22,197 nt of DNA, taken from NCBI GenBank assembly GCA_023433515.1, contig JAEZCN010000093.1:1-22197 (forward strand). The letters are read 5' to 3'. Positions within the stretch are counted from its first letter, which is position 1; every line of letters begins with the position of its first letter. Positions 6,184 to 15,076 of this stretch are shown piece by piece. The notes below the pieces were generated by a model that did no database searches, was not told the DNA's origin, and saw only the letters and a list, made by a program, of their open reading frames with translations. Made by a program: the position numbers and the translations under genes. The DNA is from Pseudomonadota bacterium. Lineage in GTDB: Bacteria; Pseudomonadota; Gammaproteobacteria; Steroidobacterales; Steroidobacteraceae.

Positions 6184-6861
6184 TCAAGTAGCCCGCATGT
6201 CGGCGGTCCATTCGCCCGACTTGCGCGCCTCGGCGTCGTGCGGCTCGTCGCGCCAGGTTTCGCGCAACGCGGCCGTGTACCACTCCTGCATCGACGGCAG
6301 CGCCAGCAGCTGCGCGGCGTAGCGGCGAGCGGTTGCGCTCATGGGAGGCTCATAGGTCTGGAGACGAAACGCCACCGGCGCGAAGAATGCATCGGCCGCA
6401 CAGAAACGTGCGCCGGTGAGGAACGGACCGCCGAAGCGTCCGAGGCCATCGGCCCACAGCTCCTCGAGCCGCGCGAGATCCTTCTGCAACGCCGGACTGA
6501 CCGTGTGCAGTTGCACGCGAATCCCGCAGTTCATCGTGCAGACGTCGCGCAGCGTGAAGTATCCGGAGTGCATCTCCGCGGCGGCCGAGCGCGCAAAGCT
6601 GCGCGCCCCGGCATCGGACGGCCACACCCCCGGATGCCGCTCGCCGACGTACTCGGTGATCGCGAGCGAATCCCACACGGTCGTCGCGCCGTCGACGAGG
6701 CAGGGCACCTTGCCGGTGGGTGAGAACACGCGGAATGCGTTCGGATCGGGACCGAATACGACCTGCTTCTCACGGAACGGGATGCCGAGCTCGCGCAGCA
6801 GCACCCACGGACGCAGCGACCAGGAGGAGTAGTTCTTGTTGCCGATGTAAAGCTCGTACAT
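6184..6861 (-). CDS. Glutathione S-transferase family protein
   Basis: This 225-residue protein starts MYELYIGNKNYSSWSLRPW, with a thioredoxin-fold N-domain (residues about 1-80) that includes the cis-Pro motif GKVPCLVDG and the glutathione-binding WDSLAITEYVGE (the usual E/D-S-x-A-I step). An all-helical C-domain follows and contains FLTGARFCAADAFFAPVAFRLQTY. This subgroup is widespread in proteobacteria; the electrophilic substrate is unknown. The ATG at 6861 is 4 nt after the stop of the Spy-like gene, so the two are almost surely co-transcribed. A detoxification enzyme next to an envelope-stress-type cluster is suggestive, but the link is inference. Confidence 0.9.
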   Translation of the reverse strand: MYELYIGNKNYSSWSLRPWVLLRELGIPFREKQVVFGPDPNAFRVFSPTGKVPCLVDGATTVWDSLAITEYVGERHPGVWPSDAGARSFARSAAAEMHSGYFTLRDVCTMNCGIRVQLHTVSPALQKDLARLEELWADGLGRFGGPFLTGARFCAADAFFAPVAFRLQTYEPPMSATARRYAAQLLALPSMQEWYTAALRETWRDEPHDAEARKSGEWTADMRAT

Positions 6862-6865
6862 GCGT

Positions 6866-7384
6866 TCAGTGTCCCGGATGCTGGTGGGTTTGATAGCCGC
6901 GCAGCTCGGCGTAGCGCGAGAGCTGCCCGGGCGTGAGCTGCGCGGCCTGCTCGAGGTGTGCGTTCAGGTGCGCGCCGCGCAGGCGGGCGCGGATGGCTTC
7001 GATCCGTGCAAGCTGCGAATCGACCCGCTGAGGCGTGGCCGTCTTCGTCGCGTAGAGCGCGTCCAGGGCGCGTTCGGCCTCGACGAGCGCGGCGCCTTCG
7101 GCGCGCGCCGCCCGTTGCATGCGCGCGAAGATGTCGCGCGAGGCGGCCAGTTGGGATTCGGACAACTTCAACGGCCTCGCGAACTCGATGACGTGCCGCG
7201 GGCCCGGATAACCATTGAGCTCCGCGGCCCTCGCCAAACCCATCCCCTTGCCGTCGAGCAGCGCAGCCTGCTCATCGGGCGACAGCGCCTTGATGGCGCG
7301 CTGTTGTTCGCCCGCGTAGGGCGAGTGCTGCGCATGGGCGACGGCGGTGAACAGCAGGAGCGGGATGAGATTCCGGTATTTCAT
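6866..7384 (-). CDS. Spy/CpxP-like periplasmic protein (LTxxQ motif)
   Basis: The product has 172 residues. A signal peptide ends AVAHA (cut after residue 18). The mature part begins QHSPYAGEQQRAIKALSPDEQ and contains GKGMGLARAAELNGYPGPRHV, a helical stretch with LSESQ, and a C-terminal LTPGQLSRY matching the LTxxQ signature of Spy/CpxP-type periplasmic proteins. Predicted all-helical. Spy and CpxP are ATP-independent periplasmic chaperones or stress-signalling modulators. Histidines at both ends (QHS, HQHPGH) could bind metal. The ATG at 7384 has CCGGAGA 8 nt upstream; the frame stays open upstream without a signal peptide. Located after the histidine kinase and before GST, it may be an output or sensor partner of the two-component system (inference). 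Confidence 0.8.
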   Translation of the reverse strand: MKYRNLIPLLLFTAVAHAQHSPYAGEQQRAIKALSPDEQAALLDGKGMGLARAAELNGYPGPRHVIEFARPLKLSESQLAASRDIFARMQRAARAEGAALVEAERALDALYATKTATPQRVDSQLARIEAIRARLRGAHLNAHLEQAAQLTPGQLSRYAELRGYQTHQHPGH

Positions 7385-7490
7385 GCGTTGTCTCCGGTGG
7401 GCCGCGCGAATGCGGACGTCGTGCGGCATGGGGCCGCGATTGTATGCGATCGCGGCCGGCCGCGTCTCGCGAACGGCGCCGCGCGACGGA
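7385..7490 (-). promoter_or_regulatory. Gap with dyad and -10-like element before the Spy-like gene
   Basis: This 106-bp gap separates the kinase stop from the Spy-like start. GGCCGCGAT (7432-7440) and ATCGCGGCC (7449-7457) form a perfect 9-bp dyad around an 8-nt centre. A minus-strand TACAAT (7439-7444) lies inside it. No good -35 hexamer is seen 16-18 nt upstream, and no T-run follows the dyad, so an operator or regulated promoter is as likely as a terminator. Confidence 0.4.
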
Positions 7491-8804
7491 CTAACTACCG
7501 TCCGGCAGCCAAAGGGCGACCGCGGCGCCGCCGCCATCGCGATTCGCGATGCGCAGGCGTCCGCCGTGCGCTTCGACGATCTCGCGGCACAGCGTCAGCC
7601 CGAGCCCCGTTCCCGTCTCCTTGGTCGAGTAGAAGGGGACCAGCGCATTCTCGAGCGCCCCGGTGGAGAATCCCGGCCCGCGGTCTCGCACCTCGATCGC
7701 GAATCCGCGCGGCGCCGCCGTCACGGTGAGCTCGATGTCGGCGGGCTGCGATCCCGACTCGCGCGCGTTCTTGAGCAGGTTGATCAGCGCCTGCTCGAGC
7801 TGCGCGGTGTCGAAACTCGCGGGGCGGCGCGGCAATTCCCCGGCGAGCGTGAATGCGGCCACGACCCGCAGGCGTTCGAGCAGCACCTCCCAAGAAACCG
7901 GTGCGAGCCGCGGCTGCGGGAGTTTCGCGAACTGCGCATAACCGTCGATGAATCCGGCCAGATGCCGCGCGCGCTCCTCGATGGTCGAGAACACGCGGTG
8001 AAGCTGCGTGGGGTCCGGCGCATCCGCGAGGATCCGCCCCGAATGCGCCAGCGAGGAGATCGGCGCGAGCGAATTGTTGAGCTCGTGCGCGATCACGCGA
8101 ATCACCTTCTTCCAGGTCGCGACTTCCTGGGAGTTGATCTCGCGCGTGAGCTGCTTGAGCAGCAGCAGCCGGTGCGGCATGGCGTTCAGCAGGAAGCGCC
8201 GCTGCGACACGTGATAGACCTGCGGATCCCCCCCGAGCTCGAGCGTGAACAGCGTGTCGCCGCCGCGTTGTATCGCCTCCTGCATGGGCGCGGGGGTGGC
8301 CGCGAGGTAACGCCCGAAGCGGTCGCCCTCGAGTTTCCGCCCGCCCGCGAAGAGCTGCCGCGCAGTGGTGTTGGTGTAGAGCACGACGTCGGAGTCGTTC
8401 GTGAGCACCAGCGCCAGCGGCGTGCTCTGGATCACCGTGTCGAGCATGAGCTCGCGCTGATACAGGCTCTGCCGTTCGACGCGCAGCCGGTCGCCGATGC
8501 CGTTGTACGCATCGACCGCCGCCCCGAGCTCGTCGGCCGTGCGGTTGGTGACGCTGACGCTGAAATCGCGGTCCTTGAGGCTCGAGATGCCGTCCGAGAG
8601 CGCGCGCGCGACGTGGCTCCAGCGTCGCGTCATCGCGCTGCCGGCCCATGCGATCAGCGGTGCGAGCACCAGCGCGGCGATGGCCGCCGCCAGCCAGCGC
8701 GAGGCGATGTAGTTTGTGGCAATCGCGTACGCGAGGGCGCCGAGGAGTGCGACCGCGCTCAGCCAAAGTGTGGCCCAGCCGGCCATTGAAAAGCGCCAGC
8801 GCAT
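7491..8804 (-). CDS. NtrY-like PAS-domain sensor histidine kinase
   Basis: The 437-residue protein has two N-terminal membrane segments (about 10-29 and 34-55) with almost no periplasmic loop, a HAMP-like linker (about 56-110) and a PAS domain (about 117-215, STPLALVLTNDSDVVLYTN). The H-box is VIAHELNNSLAPISSLAHS with phospho-acceptor H240, typical of NtrY/NtrB-type kinases. The ATP site follows: LINLLKNARES (N346), DRGPGFS (D374) and GTGLGL (398-403). The missing sensor loop suggests that it senses within the membrane, through a partner such as the exporter, or in the cytoplasm by its PAS domain. It starts 26 nt after the cognate response-regulator gene. The start ATG at 8804 has only a weak ribosome-binding site. 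Confidence 0.93.
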   Translation of the reverse strand: MRWRFSMAGWATLWLSAVALLGALAYAIATNYIASRWLAAAIAALVLAPLIAWAGSAMTRRWSHVARALSDGISSLKDRDFSVSVTNRTADELGAAVDAYNGIGDRLRVERQSLYQRELMLDTVIQSTPLALVLTNDSDVVLYTNTTARQLFAGGRKLEGDRFGRYLAATPAPMQEAIQRGGDTLFTLELGGDPQVYHVSQRRFLLNAMPHRLLLLKQLTREINSQEVATWKKVIRVIAHELNNSLAPISSLAHSGRILADAPDPTQLHRVFSTIEERARHLAGFIDGYAQFAKLPQPRLAPVSWEVLLERLRVVAAFTLAGELPRRPASFDTAQLEQALINLLKNARESGSQPADIELTVTAAPRGFAIEVRDRGPGFSTGALENALVPFYSTKETGTGLGLTLCREIVEAHGGRLRIANRDGGGAAVALWLPDGS

Positions 8805-8830
8805 GTCAGGGCCGTCCGCGGGCGCGGGCC

Positions 8831-10210
<1,380 letters not shown>

Positions 10211-10275
10211 GCCTGAGACGTTCCAGGTCCGGGTGAGGTTGCAAACGGCGGCCATGAGATTTCGCTGGGGCCCCG

Positions 10276-11481
10276 TCACACGTTGCGCGTGGCCATCGCC
10301 GGTGAGACTTTTGCGGCGCGCAACGACGGCTGCCAGGCGGCGAGCTGTCCCACGCCCCACAGGCCGATGACACCCCCTAGCAAGTAGTAAAGGTCGAGCC
10401 TCGGCAACTGGTATTCCGTGGACAACCAATAGCCCACACCCAGCGCCAGACTGCAGCCCACGAATACGCCAAGCGTCGTGATGATCCAGTTCTCGGTCAT
10501 GAAGTACCGCACGATGTCGAGGCGCCGGGCGCCGATCGCGCGGCGCGTGCCGATCTGCCGGGTGCGATTGTTCACGTTGAACGTGGCCAGCCCGAAGATG
10601 CCAAGCGAACTGAAGACGAGCACGAGGCCGGTGACCGTCGACAACGTTACCGCCATCACCGAGTCTCCCGCATAACCTCTGCGTTTCATGTCCGACATCT
10701 TTCTCGATTCGTCGATCCGGCGAGTCGGATCTCGCTTCATCAAGGCCGCTTCGACGTCCGCAATGACCTTGTCGAGTTCGCCGGGCCGCGCGCGGACCAC
10801 GTACTGCGTGGATGGATCGGGCCCCACGCTCGGGTACAACATCGTGCGGTCGACCATGTCCCAACCCACCCACGAGCCTTGCATGTGCTCGATCACACCG
10901 ACGATCCGGATGGGACGACTGTGATCGTCGTACATGGTATTGCCGAGAATGGGTTGCTCCTTGAACAGGGCCTTCCCCAAGGCCTGGCTGATGATGGCGG
11001 TCGACGGCCAGCCAGGTGTTCTCTCCGTCTTGTATTCGACCGCATTGGGATCGAATGTCGTGCCCTCGGAGAGCTTGACTCCCAGCGCCTTCACACCGTG
11101 GTCATCCGTGGCAAAAGTGTTGGCGGGCGAGCTCTCGCCCTTCTTGTCGGGAAGCGAGTAGAACAACGTGGAGTTGCCGCTGCCCGACAGCGGTACCTGC
11201 TGCATCGGCGCCGCATCGATGACGCCCGGCATCTGCCGCAGCATCGCCATGTCTTCGCGAAACATGCCGAGAAAGTCGTGATCCTTTTCGTACGAGGTAG
11301 CCCACAGGGCGAAGATGTTCTGGTCATCGATGCCGGACGGTCGGCCGATGTGTTTCACGCGTTGCTGGGTGAGATAGACCGCATTGACCACGATGGCCAG
11401 CGTGATCGCGATCTGCACCGCGACCAGAATGGCGCCCGCGCGATTGCGCAGGAGCGAGGAGATGATCGGTCGGATTTCCAT
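10276..11481 (-). CDS. ABC transporter permease 2 (MacB/FtsX-like)
   Basis: The 401-residue protein has the MacB topology: one N-terminal membrane helix (about 15-38), a large periplasmic domain (about 40-270) and three C-terminal helices (about 275-302, 331-352, 363-384). The FtsX-family cytoplasmic coupling segment TRRAIGARRLDIVRYF (about 312-327) lies between helices 2 and 3. No ATPase domain is fused, unlike E. coli MacB. The ATG at 11481 is one base after the stop of permease 1 (TGACATG), so the two are translationally coupled. Such permeases use mechanotransmission to drive export of periplasmic substrates through a MacA-type adaptor. The substrate is unknown. Confidence 0.9.
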   Translation of the reverse strand: MEIRPIISSLLRNRAGAILVAVQIAITLAIVVNAVYLTQQRVKHIGRPSGIDDQNIFALWATSYEKDHDFLGMFREDMAMLRQMPGVIDAAPMQQVPLSGSGNSTLFYSLPDKKGESSPANTFATDDHGVKALGVKLSEGTTFDPNAVEYKTERTPGWPSTAIISQALGKALFKEQPILGNTMYDDHSRPIRIVGVIEHMQGSWVGWDMVDRTMLYPSVGPDPSTQYVVRARPGELDKVIADVEAALMKRDPTRRIDESRKMSDMKRRGYAGDSVMAVTLSTVTGLVLVFSSLGIFGLATFNVNNRTRQIGTRRAIGARRLDIVRYFMTENWIITTLGVFVGCSLALGVGYWLSTEYQLPRLDLYYLLGGVIGLWGVGQLAAWQPSLRAAKVSPAMATRNV

Positions 11482-11482
11482 G

Positions 11483-12811
11483 TCACTGCACCTTGAGGTA
11501 GGAAGCGGGGGCGGCACGCCCGATGCGCCATGCGGGATAAAGTCCCGCGGCGAGTCCGGCAGCCATTGCGATGGCGACGACGATCGCGAAGTTGGCGTGG
11601 TCGAATGGCAGCGCGCGCGTGGCTTCGTCGACGAAGCGGCCATACCAGGCGCGTAGCGCCCACACACCGCCGAGCCCCAACAATCCACCGACGATGCCGC
11701 CGGCGAGCGCGATCACGCACGATTCGGTGAGGTGTTGCCAGAAGATGTCGCGGCGGCTGGCGCCGAGCGCGCGGCGCACGCCCGCGCTGGGCGCCGCGTT
11801 CAGGAACTTGGCGAGCAGCAGCCCGATGGTGTTCACCAGGCACACGGCGAGGAACGCGAACGCCAACGTGAGCATGGCCCGGTTGTCGTCCTGGACGACC
11901 TCGTTACGTTCGAGCCAGCCTTCCACGTCGTAGAGGTAGTTGTTGAGAGGGCGCGGAAAGCGGCCGTGCTTCTTCTGCTCGACGACGTAGTTGTCGAGGA
12001 ACTCACGGAAGGCGCGCTGCTTCTGCGGCGTGCGCAGTTCGACCCAGGCGTTGAACGATATGCACTCCGAGTTGAGGAACGCCTGGTAACTGTCGATGTT
12101 CTCGGTCTTCCAGCAGTTCGTATTGCCGTGGCTGCCGAGCTCCATCACCTGGCCCCACGAGAACGGCGCGTATGCGCCCTCCATGTCCTGGAATGCGCCG
12201 TTGTTCACGTCGAAGTACTTGGGCATGGGTTCCCAGTCATCGAGCACGCCGACCACGCGGAATTCCCGGTTCTTGAAGAGCAGCGTCCTGCCGACGCTGT
12301 TGATTCCGCCGAACGCCTTCTCGTTGGCGTCCTTGGAGAGCACCATCACCGGCTCGGGTCCGGCGTCGGCCTTGGCGTCCCATGGCCCGCCATGCAGGAA
12401 GGGCGCCTCGAACATCGCGAAGAAGTCCGCGGTCGTCAGTCGCGTCCGGAAATACTGCGGATCCATGCCCTTGTCGGCACGCGCGTAAGTGCCTCCGGAC
12501 TTGTACATGATGGCTTTGCGGTCCGGAATCACCGAAGCATGTATCGCACGTGCATCCCGGTAGGTGAGCATGTTGGGCGCGAGGGTCTTGTCGTCCTCGT
12601 CGAATGAATCGTCGGGATCCCAACTGTCGATCGACGGGGAGAACAGGATGCCGCTGCGGTCGCCGGCGGGGTTCGCGGAAGCGGCGCGATACGCGGTCAG
12701 CGTGACCATGCACACGGAAATGCCGAGTGCGATGGCCAGCACCATGAGTGCCGTGAGGCCGGGATTTCGTTTGAAGCTGCGCACTGCGAGCCCGAGGTAG
12801 TAGGTGAGCAT
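11483..12811 (-). CDS. ABC transporter permease 1 (MacB/FtsX-like)
   Basis: The 442-residue protein has one N-terminal helix (about 18-41), a large periplasmic MacB_PCD-type domain (about 45-310) and three C-terminal helices (about 312-336, 362-388, 407-428). The FtsX signature GVRRALGASRRDIFWQ lies at 344-359. The periplasmic domain carries two cysteines (C233, C250) 17 residues apart that could form a disulfide. It differs clearly from permease 2 in length and sequence, which suggests a heterodimeric transporter. The ATG at 12811 follows the ATPase stop by one base (TGAAATG). The longer open frame upstream overlaps the ATPase and is not coding. Confidence 0.9.
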   Translation of the reverse strand: MLTYYLGLAVRSFKRNPGLTALMVLAIALGISVCMVTLTAYRAASANPAGDRSGILFSPSIDSWDPDDSFDEDDKTLAPNMLTYRDARAIHASVIPDRKAIMYKSGGTYARADKGMDPQYFRTRLTTADFFAMFEAPFLHGGPWDAKADAGPEPVMVLSKDANEKAFGGINSVGRTLLFKNREFRVVGVLDDWEPMPKYFDVNNGAFQDMEGAYAPFSWGQVMELGSHGNTNCWKTENIDSYQAFLNSECISFNAWVELRTPQKQRAFREFLDNYVVEQKKHGRFPRPLNNYLYDVEGWLERNEVVQDDNRAMLTLAFAFLAVCLVNTIGLLLAKFLNAAPSAGVRRALGASRRDIFWQHLTESCVIALAGGIVGGLLGLGGVWALRAWYGRFVDEATRALPFDHANFAIVVAIAMAAGLAAGLYPAWRIGRAAPASYLKVQ

Positions 12812-12812
12812 T

Positions 12813-13556
12813 TCAGGCTCCGGACGTGGCGAAGGAGCCGGCGGCGCCGGCGTGGGTGGGCGTCGCAGCCGCCACCTGGGGCTCGTACGGCTTGAGATCC
12901 GAGATCTGACCGTCGACAACCTGCACGTTGCGGTGCGCACGGCGCGCGAGCTCCGGATCGTGCGTGACCATGATGATGGTCGTGCCCATCTCGTTGATCT
13001 TCTCGAGCAGGTCCATGACCTGCCGCGCCATCAGCGAGTCCAGATTGCCGGTGGGCTCGTCGGCGCGCACCAGCTTCGGATCCCCCGCGATCGCACGTGC
13101 GATCGCCACGCGCTGCTGCTGGCCGCCCGACAGCTGCGCCGGTACGGGTTTCATGCGCGAGGCCAGGCCGCCGCTCTCGAGCGCATTGGTGATGCGCTGG
13201 TGGCGTTCGGCGGACTTCATGCGGCGGTAACGCAACGGCACGTCGACGTTGTCGAAGACATTGAGGTCCGGCATCAGGTTGAAGCTCTGGAAGATGAAGC
13301 CGATCTTCTGGTTGCGCAGCGCGGAGCGCGCATCGTCGGAGAGTTTCGTGACGTCGACGTCATCGAGCCGGTAGGTGCCCGTCTCGTAGGGCTCGAGCAG
13401 GCCCGCGATATTGAGGAAGGTGGTCTTGCCGGACCCGGAAGGCCCGGTGACCGCGAGAAATTCGCCTGCCTTGACCGTGAGTGAGAAGTCTCGCAGCGCG
13501 TGCGTCTCGATCAGGTCGGTGCGGAATACCTTGCTGACGTTCGTCATGGAGAGCAT
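12813..13556 (-). CDS. ABC transporter ATPase (MacB/LolD-type)
   Basis: The 247-residue nucleotide-binding subunit has Walker A GPSGSGKT (38-45), Q-loop FQSFNLMPDLNVFDNV (Q90), signature LSGGQQQRVAIARA (142-155), Walker B KLVRADEPTGNLD with E167, and H-loop VTHD (H199). The pattern NLMPDLNVFDNVDVPLRYR is that of the MacB/LolD/FtsE class. An arginine (R164) sits in the normally hydrophobic Walker B strand. A 20-residue Ala/Thr-rich tail is added at the C-terminus. The ATG at 13556 has GAGGA upstream. It lies 15 nt after the adaptor gene and one base before permease 1, so this is a single operon. Confidence 0.95.
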   Translation of the reverse strand: MLSMTNVSKVFRTDLIETHALRDFSLTVKAGEFLAVTGPSGSGKTTFLNIAGLLEPYETGTYRLDDVDVTKLSDDARSALRNQKIGFIFQSFNLMPDLNVFDNVDVPLRYRRMKSAERHQRITNALESGGLASRMKPVPAQLSGGQQQRVAIARAIAGDPKLVRADEPTGNLDSLMARQVMDLLEKINEMGTTIIMVTHDPELARRAHRNVQVVDGQISDLKPYEPQVAAATPTHAGAAGSFATSGA

Positions 13557-13571
13557 GGGGTTGGGTCCTCG

Positions 13572-14870
13572 TTATTGGCTGATGAGGACGCGGGGCGCGT
13601 CCTTGTATTCACGCATGTCCGAAAGCACGACCTCGTCGCCCGCGGCGACACCGCTGCGGACTTCGATTTCGCCGATGGCGGCGGGGCCGTACTCGACCGG
13701 GACACGGATCACTTCGTCGTCACGCACCACGTAAACGAAGCGCGTGCCGGAATCCTGGAACGGGCTGCGAGCCACCTTGAGTACGTGGGTGCGCTCGTCC
13801 AGCACGATGCGCACGGAGGCGCGCTGGTTCTGTCGCAGGCCCCCGGGTTGCTCCGCGAAGCGCACGCGGCCGGTCACCTGTGCATTGCGCACATCCGGTG
13901 AAATCCCGGCGACCGTCCCCATGAGGCGGCGGCCGTCCAGCGAGACCTCGGCGTTCATGCCCGGAAGGATCTCGTTGGCGTAGCTCTCGCTGACCTGGAA
14001 CTCGATCTCGAGCGCGGACAGGTCCACGACGGTGACCAGGGGTGCGTTCTCGGCCACCTGCGCGCGCTCGATCTGCGCGAGCGTGGCCACGATGCCGTCG
14101 ACCGGGGACTCGAGAGTGAGCCCGTCGACACGTTCACGAAGGCGTGCGACCAGCAATGCCTGGGCGTCGCGTTGCGCGCGCTGGCTGCGCAGCTCGAGTT
14201 CGAGGCTGTCCTTCTCGAGGTTCGCGGTATCGACCGCGTGCGCGTAATTGAGCTTCGCGGTTTCGAGATCGTCGCGCGCGCGCAGGAAGTCGCGTTCCGG
14301 GATCACGTGGATGCCCCAGGCATCCTCGGCGCGTTTGAACTCCCGCTCCGCCGCCGTGATCTGCACCTTCGCGAGGTCGCTGTCCTGGCGGCTCTTGAGG
14401 ATCGTGCGGCGCACTTCGATGGTTTGCCGAGTGAGCGTGGCTTCCGCCGCGACCAGCGCGGCGCGCTCGCGCTCGTATTCGTTCATCAGCGCGGCGCTGT
14501 CGACCATGCCGAGCACGTCGCCGGCCTTCACCGCGTCGCCCGCGCGCACCTTGTAAGTGATCGTGCCGGACGCTTCGGCGAAAAGGGTGGGGCTCACGGC
14601 CGCGACGACGAGGCCGGTGGCCGCGACGTCGCGCACGAAGGGACCACGTTCGACGACCGCGGTGCGCAGGCGCTCGCGCGATATCACCCTCTCCGACGAC
14701 AGCCACGCGCGTACCGCGATGATCCCGAACACGAGCAACGCGATACCCACCGCGCCGTAAACCCAGTAGCGCCGCAGCAGTTCACGATGCCGCTGCCCCG
14801 GTGACTCGGCCACCTTGATGTCCTGGGCCTGGGTGCCGCGTATCGATACATCTCGCAGAAGAAGTGTCAT
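13572..14870 (-). CDS. Periplasmic adaptor (HlyD/MacA-like) of the ABC exporter
   Basis: The 432-residue protein has a short cytoplasmic N-terminus, one membrane helix (about 35-56), a first lipoyl half (FAEASGTITYKVRAGDAVKAGDVLGMVDS), a long coiled-coil hairpin (about 126-245), the second lipoyl half (LESPVDGIVATL), a beta-barrel region and a membrane-proximal domain. This is the MacA/HlyD architecture that couples an inner-membrane ABC pump to an outer-membrane channel. No TolC-like gene lies in the window, so a channel encoded elsewhere would be needed. The ATG at 14870 keeps the segment IRGTQAQDIKV, which resembles conserved N-termini of this subgroup as I recall them. No Shine-Dalgarno is visible before it, and the predicted sigma-54 start is about 1 nt upstream. 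Confidence 0.9.
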   Translation of the reverse strand: MTLLLRDVSIRGTQAQDIKVAESPGQRHRELLRRYWVYGAVGIALLVFGIIAVRAWLSSERVISRERLRTAVVERGPFVRDVAATGLVVAAVSPTLFAEASGTITYKVRAGDAVKAGDVLGMVDSAALMNEYERERAALVAAEATLTRQTIEVRRTILKSRQDSDLAKVQITAAEREFKRAEDAWGIHVIPERDFLRARDDLETAKLNYAHAVDTANLEKDSLELELRSQRAQRDAQALLVARLRERVDGLTLESPVDGIVATLAQIERAQVAENAPLVTVVDLSALEIEFQVSESYANEILPGMNAEVSLDGRRLMGTVAGISPDVRNAQVTGRVRFAEQPGGLRQNQRASVRIVLDERTHVLKVARSPFQDSGTRFVYVVRDDEVIRVPVEYGPAAIGEIEVRSGVAAGDEVVLSDMREYKDAPRVLISQ

Positions 14871-14881
14871 GCCACTGCCAA

Positions 14882-14898
14882 AGCACGTGCCGTGCCAA
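14882..14898 (-). promoter_or_regulatory. Sigma-54 (-24/-12) promoter of the exporter operon
   Basis: On the minus strand TTGGCACGGCACGTGCT matches the sigma-54 consensus (YTGGCACG, 4 nt, TTGCW) at all but one position, with the GG and GC dinucleotides exactly 10 nt apart. The predicted start is near 14871, right next to the adaptor ATG. The same operon encodes a sigma-54 activator with intact GAFTGA loop. Confidence 0.85.
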
Positions 14899-14985
14899 GG
14901 CCCGGGCGATGACGCATGCGCCGCCTAAGCGGTTGAATTCAGATGGACCCGGTTGTTCGCAGTGCGTTGCGTCCGAGTGATCGAC

Positions 14986-15024
14986 GCTGTCCGCGCGCGG
15001 ACAGCGGACACCGCGCGGACGTCC
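14986..15024 (-). promoter_or_regulatory. Candidate upstream activator sites for the NtrC-type regulator
   Basis: GCTGTCCGCGCGCGGACAGC (14986-15005) is a perfect 20-bp palindrome. Further GCGGACA/GCGGACG half-sites start at 15004 and 15015, and GGACGTCC lies at 15017-15024. These sites sit about 115-150 bp upstream of the predicted sigma-54 start, the usual place for enhancer-type sites bound by NtrC-family dimers. Binding by this regulator is inference. Confidence 0.65.
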
Positions 15025-15056
15025 ACCGAAACGAGGCCTGACCCAAATTGCCAGGA

Positions 15057-15076
15057 AAGGGGGGGGCTGCCCCCTT
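15057..15076 (-). terminator. Terminator-like G/C hairpin after rpiA
   Basis: AAGGGGG and CCCCCTT can pair around a small loop directly after the rpiA stop codon. It includes a run of eight G on the plus strand. The T-tract is weak (CCTTTCC). The run is also a likely slippage site. Confidence 0.4.

Noticed and set aside
10238..10254. Possible sigma-54 promoter (TGGCCGCCGTTTGCA on the minus strand) before the response regulator
   Set aside because: The GG and GC are one base too close, and spacing is critical for sigma-54; the -24 box is also poor.
10211..10873. Long N-terminal extension of the response regulator frame
   Set aside because: It overlaps the well-supported permease 2 gene in another frame, and its translation has no domain resemblance; the receiver domain begins just after 10210.
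15057..15066. Eight-G run as a frameshift in rpiA
   Set aside because: It lies after the rpiA stop codon, and the protein has normal length and C-terminus.
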